Source: Marinobacter similis (GTDB lineage: Bacteria > Pseudomonadota > Gammaproteobacteria > Pseudomonadales > Oleiphilaceae). Taken from it: DNA of 64,000 nt. Below are positions 25,222 through 35,678 of the stretch, in pieces. A program made the translations under genes and the position numbers. The notes beneath the pieces were generated by a model, which saw only the letters and a program-made list of their open reading frames with translations, was not told the origin of the DNA and did not search any database. The stretch is from assembly GCF_000830985.1 (NCBI RefSeq), contig NZ_CP007151.1:868001-932000 (forward strand). The letters are read 5' to 3'. The stretch's first letter is position 1. Each line of letters opens with the position of its first letter.

Positions 25222-25686
25222 TTATGCGGCCACGTACTTGCTCAGAGATTGGTTTTGCTCCAGCAGGGCGACAATAGCATCGACTGCCTCACCTGAAGTG
25301 GTTTCGGAACTTGGGAAGATAGTTGCGAAGTTGTCCTGCAGTACCTTGCGGAAGGTATCGCGGTCAGCCGCGTCAACGCCCAGAAGAACAGCCAGGGTAT
25401 CCAGGTTCTCTCCGCTGCCACGGGACATATCACGGGCAACCTTGTCGATGTTGCTGTCCATGTACAGAGCCATGGATTGAACAGACTCGTTGGTCTGGCA
25501 GCCCAGGGTACCGGTAGTCATACCGAATGTCTGGTTACCGAAAGTGCCATTGGTAGTGGCGGCCAAAACGTGGGGGGCAATACCGGACTGTCCTTTCCAG
25601 ATCATGGCACCAACACCACAGCCAGGCTGTGCGAAAGCCATGGAGGAAGCACCCAGAAGAATTGCACCTGCGATCAGTTTTTTCAT
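25222..25686 (-). CDS. DUF3015 family secreted protein
   Basis: The 154 residues begin with a clear signal peptide, MKKLIAGAILLGASSMAFA, followed by QPGCGVGAMIWKGQSG, the family's opening motif. A C-terminal helical region follows. AAGGAG lies 7 bases before the ATG. The function is unknown; members are small exported proteins found beside DUF4105 genes. It is first in a probable three-gene unit with the DUF4105 gene and the hydrolase, with an 87-base gap to the next gene. A good promoter with an overlapping inverted repeat lies upstream. Confidence 0.9.
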   Translation of the reverse strand: MKKLIAGAILLGASSMAFAQPGCGVGAMIWKGQSGIAPHVLAATTNGTFGNQTFGMTTGTLGCQTNESVQSMALYMDSNIDKVARDMSRGSGENLDTLAVLLGVDAADRDTFRKVLQDNFATIFPSSETTSGEAVDAIVALLEQNQSLSKYVAA

Positions 25687-25802
25687 TATCCACTCCTTTA
25701 TGTGGTTTTTTCTGTCGTCGCATACCGCGTCACCCAGTGATGGGCGATATTGCGGGAACGGCCCTGACTGGTTTGTTTGGAGACAGGATAACCGTTCGAT
25801 TG

Positions 25803-25839
25803 AGTATAGTGCATATCCTCAAGACGCCAACTGCGTCTT
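25803..25839 (-). promoter_or_regulatory. Promoter and operator-like repeat upstream of the DUF3015 gene
   Basis: On the - strand, TTGGCG (complement of 25825-25830), a 16-base spacer and TATACT (complement of 25803-25808) form a sigma70-type promoter. A perfect 7-bp inverted repeat AAGACGC/GCGTCTT (25821-25827, 25833-25839) covers the -35 box, where a repressor would block polymerase. The regulator is unknown. Confidence 0.5.
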
Positions 25840-25903
25840 GGGTGAGTATCTGATTTTCGGCAACATTTCCCGCCCTGACTGCACTTTTTTGGCCTGAGTA
25901 ACC

Positions 25904-25937
25904 AAAAAACCGGCGCATAAGGCATGCGCCGGTTTTG
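25904..25937. terminator. Terminator after livF
   Basis: A 10-bp stem AACCGGCGCA/TGCGCCGGTT (25908-25917, 25925-25934) has a run of A on its left, which becomes a T run on the - strand. It ends the liv operon transcript coming from the right. Confidence 0.88.
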
Positions 25938-25967
25938 ATTGCCCAGGTAAAAAGGCTCTGGCTGCGA

Positions 25968-26669
25968 TCAGCCGCCCAGATAGGCGTTCTGAACTTCCGG
26001 ATTGGCCAGCAGGTTCTTGCCGGTATCCTGCAGCCGGATCTTGCCGGTTTCCAGCACGTAGCCGCGGTCCGCCAGGTTCAGGGCCTGATGGGCATTCTGC
26101 TCAACCAGGAACACGGTAATGCCCTCGTCACGCAGGTGGCCGATGATCTCGAAGATTTGTTTGATCACCAGTGGCGCCAACCCGAGGGACGGCTCATCGA
26201 GAATGATCATGTTCGGCTTGCTCATCAGGGCGCGGCCGATGGCCAGCATTTGCTGTTCACCACCGGACATGGTGCCGGCCCGCTGGTGTTCGCGCTCTTT
26301 CAGGCGTGGGAACAGCTCATAGGCGTGGTCCTGGCTCTTGCGAATCTCGGCCTTGGTGTTGAAGAACCCGCCCATGTGCAGATTCTCTTCCACGGTCAGG
26401 CCAGAGAAAATTCTCCGACCTTCCGGAACGATGGCGATGCCGGAACGCATGATGTTGGCAGTTGGATCGCGGGTAATGTCGCGGCCGTTCAGAATAATCC
26501 GGCCCGAGCTGGCCTGCGGGTTGCCGCACACGGTCATCAGCAGGGTGGTCTTGCCAGCGCCATTGGCGCCGATCAGGGACACAATCTCGCCTTTTTTGAC
26601 CTCGACAGAGACGCCATGCAGCGCCTCAATCTTGCCGTAGTGGGTATGGACATCTTCTAGTACAAGCAT
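25968..26669 (-). CDS. livF: Branched-chain amino-acid ABC transporter, ATP-binding protein LivF
   Basis: One of the two ATPases powering uptake of leucine, isoleucine, valine or similar substrates. Visible motifs: Walker A GANGAGKTT, signature MSGGEQQMLAIGRALM, Walker B MIILDEPSLGLAPL, and the H-loop region where the usual His is replaced by VFLVEQNAHQA, normal for LivF. The start MLVLEDVHTHYGKIEALHGVS is typical and 233 residues is full length. It is the last gene of the operon, 9 bases after livG, with a terminator just behind it. Confidence 0.96.
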   Translation of the reverse strand: MLVLEDVHTHYGKIEALHGVSVEVKKGEIVSLIGANGAGKTTLLMTVCGNPQASSGRIILNGRDITRDPTANIMRSGIAIVPEGRRIFSGLTVEENLHMGGFFNTKAEIRKSQDHAYELFPRLKEREHQRAGTMSGGEQQMLAIGRALMSKPNMIILDEPSLGLAPLVIKQIFEIIGHLRDEGITVFLVEQNAHQALNLADRGYVLETGKIRLQDTGKNLLANPEVQNAYLGG

Positions 26670-26678
26670 GGTTCTTCC

Positions 26679-27434
26679 TCAGGCCTCGCCCAGGTAGGCT
26701 TTGATCACGTCGTCGTTCTCGCGGATTTCTTCCGGCGTACCACTGGCCAGGGGGCGACCCTGGTTGATCACGTTGATACGGTCGGAGATGTCCATCACCA
26801 GGCTCATGTCGTGCTCAATCAGCACCACGGAAACGCAGTAGTCCTCTTTCAGACTGACGATCAGCTGATTGAGGTCTTTGGTTTCCGCGGGGTTCAGACC
26901 CGCCGCCGGCTCGTCGAGCATCAGCAGCTTGGGTTCAGTGACCATGCAGCGGGCGATTTCCAGGCGCCGTTGCTGGCCGTAGGCCAGGTTGCCCGCTTCC
27001 CGGTTGGCGAGATGCATCAGGCCAACCCGGTCCAGCCAGTAGGCGGCCCGGTCCAGGGACTTCTGTTCCCGTTCCCGGTAGTTGGGCGTCTTCAGCAGAC
27101 CGGCCACCAGGTTGGTGTTCAGGTGCCGGTGCTGGGCGACCAGCAGGTTCTCGACCACGGTCATCTGGTTGAACAGACGCACGTGCTGAAAGGTTCTCAC
27201 CATGCCCAGGCGCGAGATCTTGTAATCCGGCTTGCCCTGAACTTCCTGACCCTCAAAAAGGATCTGGCCGCCGGTGGGCTGGTAGAAACCACTCATGCAG
27301 TTGAACACGGTGGTTTTGCCAGCGCCGTTCGGGCCGATGATCGAGACAATTTCCCGTTCTTGTACGTCCAGAGACACCTGATCCACGGCCAGCAGGCCGC
27401 CAAAGCGCATGGACAGATTCTTTACTTCAAGCAT
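26679..27434 (-). CDS. livG: Branched-chain amino-acid ABC transporter, ATP-binding protein LivG
   Basis: Second ATPase of the LIV transporter, on the cytoplasmic face. Walker A GPNGAGKTT, signature region NLAYGQQRRLEIARCM, Walker B LLMLDEPAAGLNP and the H-loop VVLIEHDMSLVM are all present. The C-terminus GTPEEIRENDDVIKAYLGEA is the family's usual ending. It has 251 residues, close behind livM (6 bases) and ahead of livF (9 bases). Confidence 0.96.
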   Translation of the reverse strand: MLEVKNLSMRFGGLLAVDQVSLDVQEREIVSIIGPNGAGKTTVFNCMSGFYQPTGGQILFEGQEVQGKPDYKISRLGMVRTFQHVRLFNQMTVVENLLVAQHRHLNTNLVAGLLKTPNYREREQKSLDRAAYWLDRVGLMHLANREAGNLAYGQQRRLEIARCMVTEPKLLMLDEPAAGLNPAETKDLNQLIVSLKEDYCVSVVLIEHDMSLVMDISDRINVINQGRPLASGTPEEIRENDDVIKAYLGEA

Positions 27435-27440
27435 CGTCCA

Positions 27441-28709
<1,269 letters not shown>

Positions 28710-28710
<1 letters not shown>

Positions 28711-29633
28711 CAGATCTTCTCAACCTCCGGTTTGCCGAGCAGGCCGGTGGGTTTGAACAGCAGAATGAGGATCAGCAGGCCAAAGGAGACCACGTCCTTG
28801 TATTCGCCACTAAGGTAGCCGGAGGTCATGCTTTCGGACACGCCCAGAATCAGCCCGCCCAACATCGCGCCAGGAATACTGCCGATACCGCCGAGTACCG
28901 CTGCGGTGAATGCCTTGAGGCCGGCAATGAAGCCGAACAGAGGGTCAACCGAACCGTAATACATACCCAGCAAGAGGCCGGCAACGGCGGCCAGCGCAGC
29001 GCCGATCACAAACGTGGCGGAGATGATCCGGTTGGTGTCGATGCCTAGCAGGTTGGCCATGCCCAAGTCCTGTGACACTGCGCGGCAGGCGCGGCCGGTG
29101 CGGGAGCGGGCAATGAACAGCGACAGGGCAGTCATGCAGACCAGCGTGGTGATAAAGATGGTGATTTGCATGTAAGACAGCGACATCTGGAAGGCGCCGT
29201 CTGAGCCGAAGGTGAAGCCACCTTCAATCAGTGCCGGGAAACCGATGTTGCGCGAGCCCTGGGCCAGGTGCACATAGTTCTGCAGGAAGATCGACATGCC
29301 GATGGCGGAGATCAGCGGAATCAGTCGATGGCGTCCGCGTACCGGTCGGTAGGCTACCCGTTCCACCGCCCAGCCCATGGAACTGGACACGATCATGGCG
29401 CAGACCAGGGCAACGATTAGAATCAGGGGGAGCCAGACAACGCCGAGGGAGGCGAGGCCGGTAATGGCGATCAGCGCGGTGTAGGCACCGATCATATAGA
29501 TTTCACCATGGGCAAAGTTGATCATGCCGATGATGCCGTAAACCATCGTGTAACCGATGGCGATCAGGGCATAGGTGCTCCCGATCGTCAGCCCGTTGAT
29601 GAGCTGTTGCGAGAAATAAAGGAGGTCTTGCAT
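28710..29633 (-). CDS. livH: Branched-chain amino-acid ABC transporter permease LivH
   Basis: Inner-membrane permease of the LIV system. The start QDLLYFSQQLINGLTIGSTYALIAIGYTMVYGIIGMINFAHGE is highly conserved, and GRACRAVSQDLGMANLLGID is the loop contacting the ATPase. It has 307 residues and about eight membrane segments, with no frame break. It lies downstream of livJ, from which it is separated by a hairpin, and its stop overlaps the livM start. Confidence 0.96.
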
Positions 29634-29732
29634 GATTGGAAAACTCCGAAAGCCTGCCCCCTCCGCTTCCGCACGCCGAACTCGGGATAACCGAACCGAG
29701 AGTGGGGGAGGTTCAACAGGAGCCTAGAAAAA

Positions 29733-29762
29733 CACCTTCTCCCGGATCGCGGTGAGAAGGTG
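29733..29762 (-). terminator. Hairpin between livJ and livH
   Basis: The 9-bp stem CACCTTCTC/GAGAAGGTG is followed on the - strand by a run of T (complement of the A run at 29728-29732). It probably ends most livJ transcripts and lets a fraction continue into livHMGF, so that the binding protein is made in excess. Confidence 0.75.
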
Positions 29763-29794
29763 CTCTCAAAATTACCGTTTGTTAACGATTTGGC

Positions 29795-30907
29795 TTAGTT
29801 TACCGGAGTTTTGCTTCCATCTGAATGCCATTCGTACACAACAAACTCGAACGATTTCATATCGCCGGCTTTGTCGTATTCAACGGTGCCGATCGGAGTC
29901 TCATAGGCGCCGCCGCGCAGGGCTGCCGCTACGTCGAACGGATCAGTAGATTCCGCCTTCGTGATGCCGTCGGCAATCAGCTGGACAGCCGCGTAGGAGG
30001 TCAGTACGAACGGGCCGGAAGGATCTTCGCCCTTGCCTTCGAATGCTTTAACCAGTTCCTGGTTCTCAGCTTTCTGGTCGAAGCTCGGTGGCAGGGTTAC
30101 CAGCAGGCCTTCGGCCGCTTCGCCAGCAATGGTGTTGATGTCTTTGTTACCAACGCCTTCAGGACCCATGAATACGGCATCCAGGTCACCCTGGCGCGCC
30201 TGGCGCAGGATAAGACCCAGTTCCGGGTGATAACCACCGTAGTAAACGTAGTCCACGTCAGCCTGCTTCAGCTTGGTGACCAGCGAGGAGAAGTCCTTGT
30301 CGCCAGCGGTGATGCCTTCGAACATGGCGATTTCAACGCCCTTGTCCTTCAGGGTGTCACGCACGGCGGTGGCGATGCCTTCACCGTACTGCTGCTTGTC
30401 GTGAACAATCGCAACGCGCTCAGGGTTCAGGCTGGCAATGTAGTTGCCGGCAACCGGCCCCTGCATGCTGTCCAGACCGATGGTGCGGAATACCAGTTCA
30501 TAGCCACGCTCGGTGATTTCCGGGCTGGTGGAAGCCGGGGTAACCATCAGGATACCTTCGTCTTCGTAGATGTCAGACGCGGGCTGGGTAGAGCTGGAGC
30601 ACAGGTGACCAACCACAAAGCGAACGCCGTCGTTCACCAGGTTGTTGGCAACGGTTACGGCCTGTTTGGGGTCACACACGTCGTCGTATTCCACGCCAAC
30701 GAGTTCTTCACCCATCACACCGCCATTGGCGTTGATCTGCTGGATGGCCATTCGGGCACCGGAAAACTGCATGTCACCGTACTGGGCAACAGGGCCAGTC
30801 ATAGGGCCGGCGATGCCGATCTGGATTTCGGCGGCGGCGTGGCCGGCGCCCATCAGTGCAATAGAAGTGCTAACAGCGGTTGCGAGTTTTTTTACTGAGG
30901 TTCTCAT
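29795..30907 (-). CDS. livJ: Branched-chain amino-acid ABC transporter substrate-binding protein
   Basis: Periplasmic binding protein for the LIV transporter. The signal peptide KLATAVSTSIALMGAGHAAA is followed by EIQIGIAGPMTGPVAQYGDMQ, the usual mature start. The GHLCSSSTQPASDIYEDEGI segment holds the ligand-contact Ser/Thr residues and a Cys paired with VCDPKQA. It has 370 residues with no frame break. It heads the livJHMGF operon and is separated from livH by a 161-base gap with a terminator-like hairpin. Confidence 0.95.
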   Translation of the reverse strand: MRTSVKKLATAVSTSIALMGAGHAAAEIQIGIAGPMTGPVAQYGDMQFSGARMAIQQINANGGVMGEELVGVEYDDVCDPKQAVTVANNLVNDGVRFVVGHLCSSSTQPASDIYEDEGILMVTPASTSPEITERGYELVFRTIGLDSMQGPVAGNYIASLNPERVAIVHDKQQYGEGIATAVRDTLKDKGVEIAMFEGITAGDKDFSSLVTKLKQADVDYVYYGGYHPELGLILRQARQGDLDAVFMGPEGVGNKDINTIAGEAAEGLLVTLPPSFDQKAENQELVKAFEGKGEDPSGPFVLTSYAAVQLIADGITKAESTDPFDVAAALRGGAYETPIGTVEYDKAGDMKSFEFVVYEWHSDGSKTPVN

Positions 30908-31102
30908 TAGGTCTGTCCTGTTTGGTTCAGGGTTATTCTTGTGTTCTCAGAGAGTTAAACAAACACCACACCCCTGTTCTTGTCAAGCAGATTGGGCCAG
31001 AGTTTGTCTGAAAACACAGGGCCGAAAGAGCTGGCTGATTTGAACAGCCGGTAGCTTCCAGGCGTACAGCTTGCAAGCAAGCCTGTGCCGCTCCGAGCAG
31101 TG

Positions 31103-32113
31103 TCATGCGTCCGTGCTGTCGTCCTGGTTGGTAAAAACCAGTGTGCGGAAGCTTTCATGCTCACGCAGGTGTTCAAAACTCAGATCTACCGAGGCATCGT
31201 CACGGTAAGCTTCTGAAATGTCTATCGCTTTTTGTAAGGTTGTCACAGCATCTTCCCAGCGGCCAATCTCAGCGTAGGCGCACGCCAGCTGGTAGTGGGC
31301 ATGGCCGTTGTCCGGGGCCAGCTTGAGCGCCCGTTGGCACAGGCTGATAGCCCACAGTGGTTCCTGGATTTCCAGTACAGCGTCGGCCTTATAGCTGAGC
31401 GCTTCGACATCGTCAGGCCGGAGGTCGAGAATCTGGTCGTAGGCCGCGATCTTGTTCTGCTGCGACGTCTCTTGGCTTGCCTTCAACCAGAGCGAATGCA
31501 CTTCGTTGGTGCGCTCAATCTCTGCCTGGTTCTGGTGAATGATGTCGGATTTCTGCTTTAGCTGATCCTCAATGCCCTCCAGCCGTCTTTCGTATTCCAC
31601 CACCAGTTCGTTGACGCGCTTCTCGGCCAGGCTGGTGAGCTGGTTACGCATGTCACGGATGGAGTTCCAGCCGATAACAACGAGAATAGAAGTGGCGCCG
31701 GCGATCAGATAAAAGAAGTAGGTGACCGTGTCGGTGGCGTAGGACATGGTCTTATCGGCTACCGACAGCTCCTTATCAACCACCTTTTCGATCAGCTCGG
31801 CCCGGGTGTTTTGCATCTCCTTGCGCAGGGCCTTGCTTTCTTCCAGCAGGTAAAGCTCGATGAACGGCGTGTACATGGGCTCTTCAAGGTCCGCAAGGGC
31901 CGCCGCGACATCGGCAGAGGTAACGTCCTTTTTGCCATTGGGTCCTACAGTTTCCGGGTCCTGGGCCTGAGCGGGCGCAACAAGCGTCATGACCAGCACG
32001 AGGGCCGTGAAGGTCATAAGGATGGCGCGGATTTGACCCGGGCCGATTGGGCCTGCAGAAATGCCGGAGGTCGGGCGGCTAGAAAGGAACCGGTACAGGT
32101 TTCGGCTGATCAT
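31103..32113 (-). CDS. Membrane-anchored TPR-repeat protein
   Basis: Not assigned to a named family. From the ATG at 32113 there is a hydrophobic export or anchor segment (ILMTFTALVLVMTLVAPAQA), a hydrophilic stretch, and a second membrane segment TVTYFFYLIAGATSILVVIGW. A coiled coil follows (LAEKRVNELVVEYERRLEGIEDQLKQK and on), then about three tetratricopeptide repeats (ALKLAPDNGHAHYQLACAYAEIGRWEDAVTTLQKAIDI). An in-frame start at 32188 is possible but adds residues with no clear role. The layout suggests a scaffold with soluble TPRs next to the inner membrane. It precedes livJ on the same strand with a 195-base gap and diverges from the MarR gene. Confidence 0.75.
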   Translation of the reverse strand: MISRNLYRFLSSRPTSGISAGPIGPGQIRAILMTFTALVLVMTLVAPAQAQDPETVGPNGKKDVTSADVAAALADLEEPMYTPFIELYLLEESKALRKEMQNTRAELIEKVVDKELSVADKTMSYATDTVTYFFYLIAGATSILVVIGWNSIRDMRNQLTSLAEKRVNELVVEYERRLEGIEDQLKQKSDIIHQNQAEIERTNEVHSLWLKASQETSQQNKIAAYDQILDLRPDDVEALSYKADAVLEIQEPLWAISLCQRALKLAPDNGHAHYQLACAYAEIGRWEDAVTTLQKAIDISEAYRDDASVDLSFEHLREHESFRTLVFTNQDDSTDA

Positions 32114-32351
32114 GGGGCGACTTCCGTTATTCGGGTTTTCAGAAAGTTGCTGACCATAGCATAGTGGCCGCCGGAAAAAATGCCCCAAGCCTGAATTGGC
32201 CGGTATGGGAGCGAGTGCGTCGACCGCTAGGTAAATGTGGCCACTTGCAATTTGTGGTGTGGAGACCTCTAATAGTTAGTGTTATAAATAAATCTGGTGT
32301 TTTCAGTGGCTCAGTTTCGGCTGGGCTTTCGTTTGAATGAGGCCAACGTCA

Positions 32352-32941
32352 ATGGCGAGCAACAAGGGTGCGAACCCCAACTCCCTCGACACCCCCGATT
32401 CTAAACAGACCGGAGCATCTGCCCCGGACCGGAGCAGCACAGTGCAGAATTACGAGCAGGTACTGGTCGCTCTGCGGCGGGTTATCCGTGCAACAGATCT
32501 CCATTCCAAGCGTCTCAGCAAGCACGCCGGCTTGACCGGCCCCCAGTTGCTGATCATGCGGACCATCCGTGCCCTGGGAGAAGTGACCATCGGCACCATC
32601 GCCGACAAGGTCAGCCTGAGTCAGGCCACAGTCACGACCATTCTGGATCGGTTGGAACAGCGGAATCTGGTGTATCGGGTGCGTAGTACCAGGATAAGCG
32701 CAAGGTGCACGCGCACCTGACAGAGGAGGGCGACGAGATTCTGGCTCGCGCCCCGAATCCGCTGCAGGAAGACTTCATCAAGAAGTTTCAGAGTCTCGAT
32801 GAGTGGGAACAGACCATGATCCTGGCCTCGCTCCAACGCGTGGCTAACATGATGGATGCCGATGACATCGATGCCTCACCGGTGCTGCACGTGGGCCCGG
32901 TGCTGCGCGAAGACGGCTGGAAGTCCGAGACCAAGTCCTGA
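32352..32941 (+). CDS. MarR family transcriptional regulator (one frame break)
   Basis: Winged-helix DNA-binding repressor or activator; ligand unknown. The winged helix is in GEVTIGTIADKVSLSQATVTTILDRLEQRNLVYRVRS, followed by a wing with DKRKVHAHLTEEGDEILA and a helical tail (APNPLQEDFIKKF). One C is missing at 32689-32690 (ACCCAGG read as ACCAGG), in the wing. Restored length is about 196 residues from the ATG at 32352, which has GAGG nine bases upstream; an ATG at 32337 is in the same frame. It diverges from the TPR gene and converges on lon. Confidence 0.88.
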
Positions 32942-32950
32942 GCCTGGTCG

Positions 32951-32975
32951 CAGTGGGCGCTAGCCACGCCCACTG
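32951..32975. terminator. Hairpin between the converging MarR and lon genes
   Basis: A perfect 9-bp stem CAGTGGGCG/CGCCCACTG with a 7-base loop lies in the 44 bases between the two stop codons. There is no T run, so it may act as a shared 3'-end hairpin rather than a classical terminator. Confidence 0.5.
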
Positions 32976-32985
32976 AGCGGCCGGG

Positions 32986-35436
32986 TTAGTGAACGCTTGC
33001 CCCTCTGGCCGATTTGGTGCCAAAGCAGACCTGGAATACATCGTTATAGTGCCGGGCAAAGTTTACCGTCAGGCCTTCACGCAGATACTCTGGTAACTCC
33101 TCGTAATCGCCCCGGTTCGCTTCCGGCAGAATCAGGTTGCTGATCTTCTGCCGGCGCGCCGCAATGACCTTTTCCCGAATGCCACCCACGGGCAGTACCT
33201 GGCCCGTCAGGGTCAGCTCGCCGGTCATGGCGAGGTTCTGCTGCGGTGATTCACGGCGAGCGATGGACAGCAGCGCCGTTGCCATGGTGACACCAGCGCT
33301 GGGGCCATCCTTGGGTGTTGCGCCCTCTGGAACGTGCAGGTGCACGAATGACTTGTCGAAGAAAGTCGGGTCACCCTTGAACCGTTTCAGGTTGGACGAC
33401 ACGTAGCTGTAGGCGATTTCCGCCGACTCCTTCATTACCTCCCCAAGCTGACCGGTCAATCGGAAGCCCCGCTGATTGGTGTGGATGCGCGAGGCCTCAA
33501 TGCTAAGTGTCGCGCCGCCCATGGCGGTCCAGGCCAGACCGGTGACCACACCGATGCCTTTCAGTGCCTTCTCCTTGCGGAACGGTGGCTGGCCGAGGTA
33601 CTCGGTCAGATCCGAAACGCCAACTTTGATCGGGGTGCCCGGCTCTTCCAGTAATTTCACAATGCCTTTGCGGATGATCTTGTGCAGCAGCTTTTCAAGG
33701 CTGCGGACCCCGGCTTCCCGGGCATAACCCTCGATCACCTGTTTGATCGCCGCGTCAGTCAGATTGAGCTGCTTTTTCAGCAGTCCGGCCCGCTTCAGCA
33801 GGCGTGGCAGCAAGTAATGCTTGGCAATGGCCAGCTTTTCCTCGGCGATGTAGCCGGACAGCCGGATCACATCCATGCGGTCGAGCAGGGGCCGGGGAAT
33901 GGTGTCCAGTTGGTTGGCGGTGCAGATGAACAGAACCTTGGACAGATCCATGCGAACGTCCAGGTAATGGTCGAGGAATTCCCGGTTCTGTTCCGGGTCC
34001 AGGGTTTCCAGCAGCGCTGAGGCCGGGTCGCCCTGGAACGAAGCGCCGATTTTGTCGATTTCGTCGAGCATGATGACTGGGTTGGCCACCTTGGCGTCTT
34101 TCAGCGCCTGCACAAACTTACCCGGCATGGCGCCAATGTAGGTGCGCCGATGGCCTTTGATCTCGGCCTCATCGCGCATACCACCGACACTGAAGCGGTA
34201 AAACTTGCGCCCCAGGGCATCGGCCACGGAATGACCGATGGAGGTCTTGCCCACACCCGGAGGGCCAACAAGCAGCAGGATGGAGCCGCTCACTTCGCCC
34301 TTGAAGGTGCCCTCGGCCAGGAACTCGACAATGCGGCTCTTCACATCGTCGAGGCCATCGTGGTCACGGTCGAGAATGCGTTTCGCTTCGGCCAGGTCGA
34401 AATGATCTTGTGAATGCACGCCCCAGGGCACCTGGGTCAGCCAGTCCAGATAGTTCCGGGTAACGCCGTATTCCGGCGAGCCCTGTTCCAGCACCTGCAG
34501 TTTCTGAACCTCGTCCTGGAAACGCTCCCGCACCGATTCGGGCGGGTCCAGTTTGGCCATGCGCTGTTCGAAGCGCTCGACGTCGGCGGTCTTGTCGTCC
34601 TTGGCCATCCCCAGTTCACGCTGGATGACCTTCAACTGCTCTTTCAGAAAGAACTCGCGCTGGTGCTTCTGGACCTTGGCGTTTACCTCTTCGCTGATCT
34701 CCGATTGCAGGCGCGCTACTTCCTGCTCTTTGCGCATCAACAACAGGACTTTCTCCATGCGCCGGAGCAGGGGCACGGTATCGAGTACGTCCTGCAGCTC
34801 CTGGCCCGGAGCGCTGGTCATGGAGGCGCCAAAATCGGCTAGCGGCGAGCTGTCGTCCGGGCCGAAGCGGGACAGGTACTGCTTCACGTCCTCGCCATAG
34901 AGCGGATTGGTACGCAGCAGTTCCTTGATAGTGCTGATGATGGCCAGGGTGTAGGCCTTCAGCTCGTCCGGGTTTTCCTGCGGCTCTTTCGGGTATTCAA
35001 CCTCCACCAGGTAAGGTGGTTTGCGCCGCAGCCATTGCACTATCCGGATGCGCTGCAGGCCCTGGGCGATAAACTGAACCTTGCCGCTCTCGTGCTGGGC
35101 CTGATGCACGCGCACGGCGCAGCCCATGGTTTCAAGCTCTTCGCTGCCGGGAATGTCCTGCTCGCTTTCCTGTTCGTCCACAAAGCAGATGCCGAGCACC
35201 TTGTGGTCGGTTTCGCCAACCCGTTTCAAGGTCTCCTGCCAGGGGTTCTGGTTGACCATGATCGGCTGGACCTGGGCCGGGAAAAACGGACGATTGGACA
35301 CCGGCAGCACGTACATGCGCGTCGGCATCATCTGCTGGGGCAGGGCGAGGCTCTTGCTGTGCTCATCCTTGCCAATGTACTCGGTCAGGTCCTCTTCGAA
35401 TTCTTCAAATGAGCCTGTGTGCTTTTCGTCATTCAT
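32986..35436 (-). CDS. lon: Lon-family ATP-dependent serine protease
   Basis: Cytoplasmic AAA+ protease. The N-terminal substrate-recognition domain starts around MYVLPVSNRPFFPAQVQPI. The AAA module has Walker A GPPGVGKTS and Walker B VIMLDEIDKIG. The protease domain has the Ser in PKDGPSAG and the Lys in GGIREKVIAARR. The NRPFFPAQV start differs from E. coli Lon and resembles the second Lon paralogue of Pseudomonas, so this may not be the canonical copy (inference). The start is uncertain: 35436 (MNDEKHTG) is preferred over in-frame starts at 35448 and 35481. It has about 816 residues with no frame break, and no clp genes lie alongside. Confidence 0.93.
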   Translation of the reverse strand: MNDEKHTGSFEEFEEDLTEYIGKDEHSKSLALPQQMMPTRMYVLPVSNRPFFPAQVQPIMVNQNPWQETLKRVGETDHKVLGICFVDEQESEQDIPGSEELETMGCAVRVHQAQHESGKVQFIAQGLQRIRIVQWLRRKPPYLVEVEYPKEPQENPDELKAYTLAIISTIKELLRTNPLYGEDVKQYLSRFGPDDSSPLADFGASMTSAPGQELQDVLDTVPLLRRMEKVLLLMRKEQEVARLQSEISEEVNAKVQKHQREFFLKEQLKVIQRELGMAKDDKTADVERFEQRMAKLDPPESVRERFQDEVQKLQVLEQGSPEYGVTRNYLDWLTQVPWGVHSQDHFDLAEAKRILDRDHDGLDDVKSRIVEFLAEGTFKGEVSGSILLLVGPPGVGKTSIGHSVADALGRKFYRFSVGGMRDEAEIKGHRRTYIGAMPGKFVQALKDAKVANPVIMLDEIDKIGASFQGDPASALLETLDPEQNREFLDHYLDVRMDLSKVLFICTANQLDTIPRPLLDRMDVIRLSGYIAEEKLAIAKHYLLPRLLKRAGLLKKQLNLTDAAIKQVIEGYAREAGVRSLEKLLHKIIRKGIVKLLEEPGTPIKVGVSDLTEYLGQPPFRKEKALKGIGVVTGLAWTAMGGATLSIEASRIHTNQRGFRLTGQLGEVMKESAEIAYSYVSSNLKRFKGDPTFFDKSFVHLHVPEGATPKDGPSAGVTMATALLSIARRESPQQNLAMTGELTLTGQVLPVGGIREKVIAARRQKISNLILPEANRGDYEELPEYLREGLTVNFARHYNDVFQVCFGTKSARGASVH

Positions 35437-35678
35437 GCCGTGAAACATCCCCGGGAAAAGAGTGTGGTATCGTCCGGTCATTGTCAGCGCGGGTGCGACC
35501 GGAATGACGTGTTCTTTCCTATGTAACGGCAGATACGGCTATTTCAAGGATTCAGCCTTGTTCGCCAATGGCTTGCCGGTTGCTCGCTAAACCGTTGCTA
35601 GCGCCTTGATTTCCCGGGGTCTGACCCCATGGTTTCTGGCATCCCGAATGATTCATCCGATTTTTGCAGGTGCAATGC

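Noticed and set aside
30961..31020. Sigma54-type promoter upstream of livJ
   Set aside because: A GG...GC pair is present on the - strand, but only 8 bases separate the two pairs instead of the required 10. A TTGACA hexamer is present without a convincing -10 at 16-18 bases.
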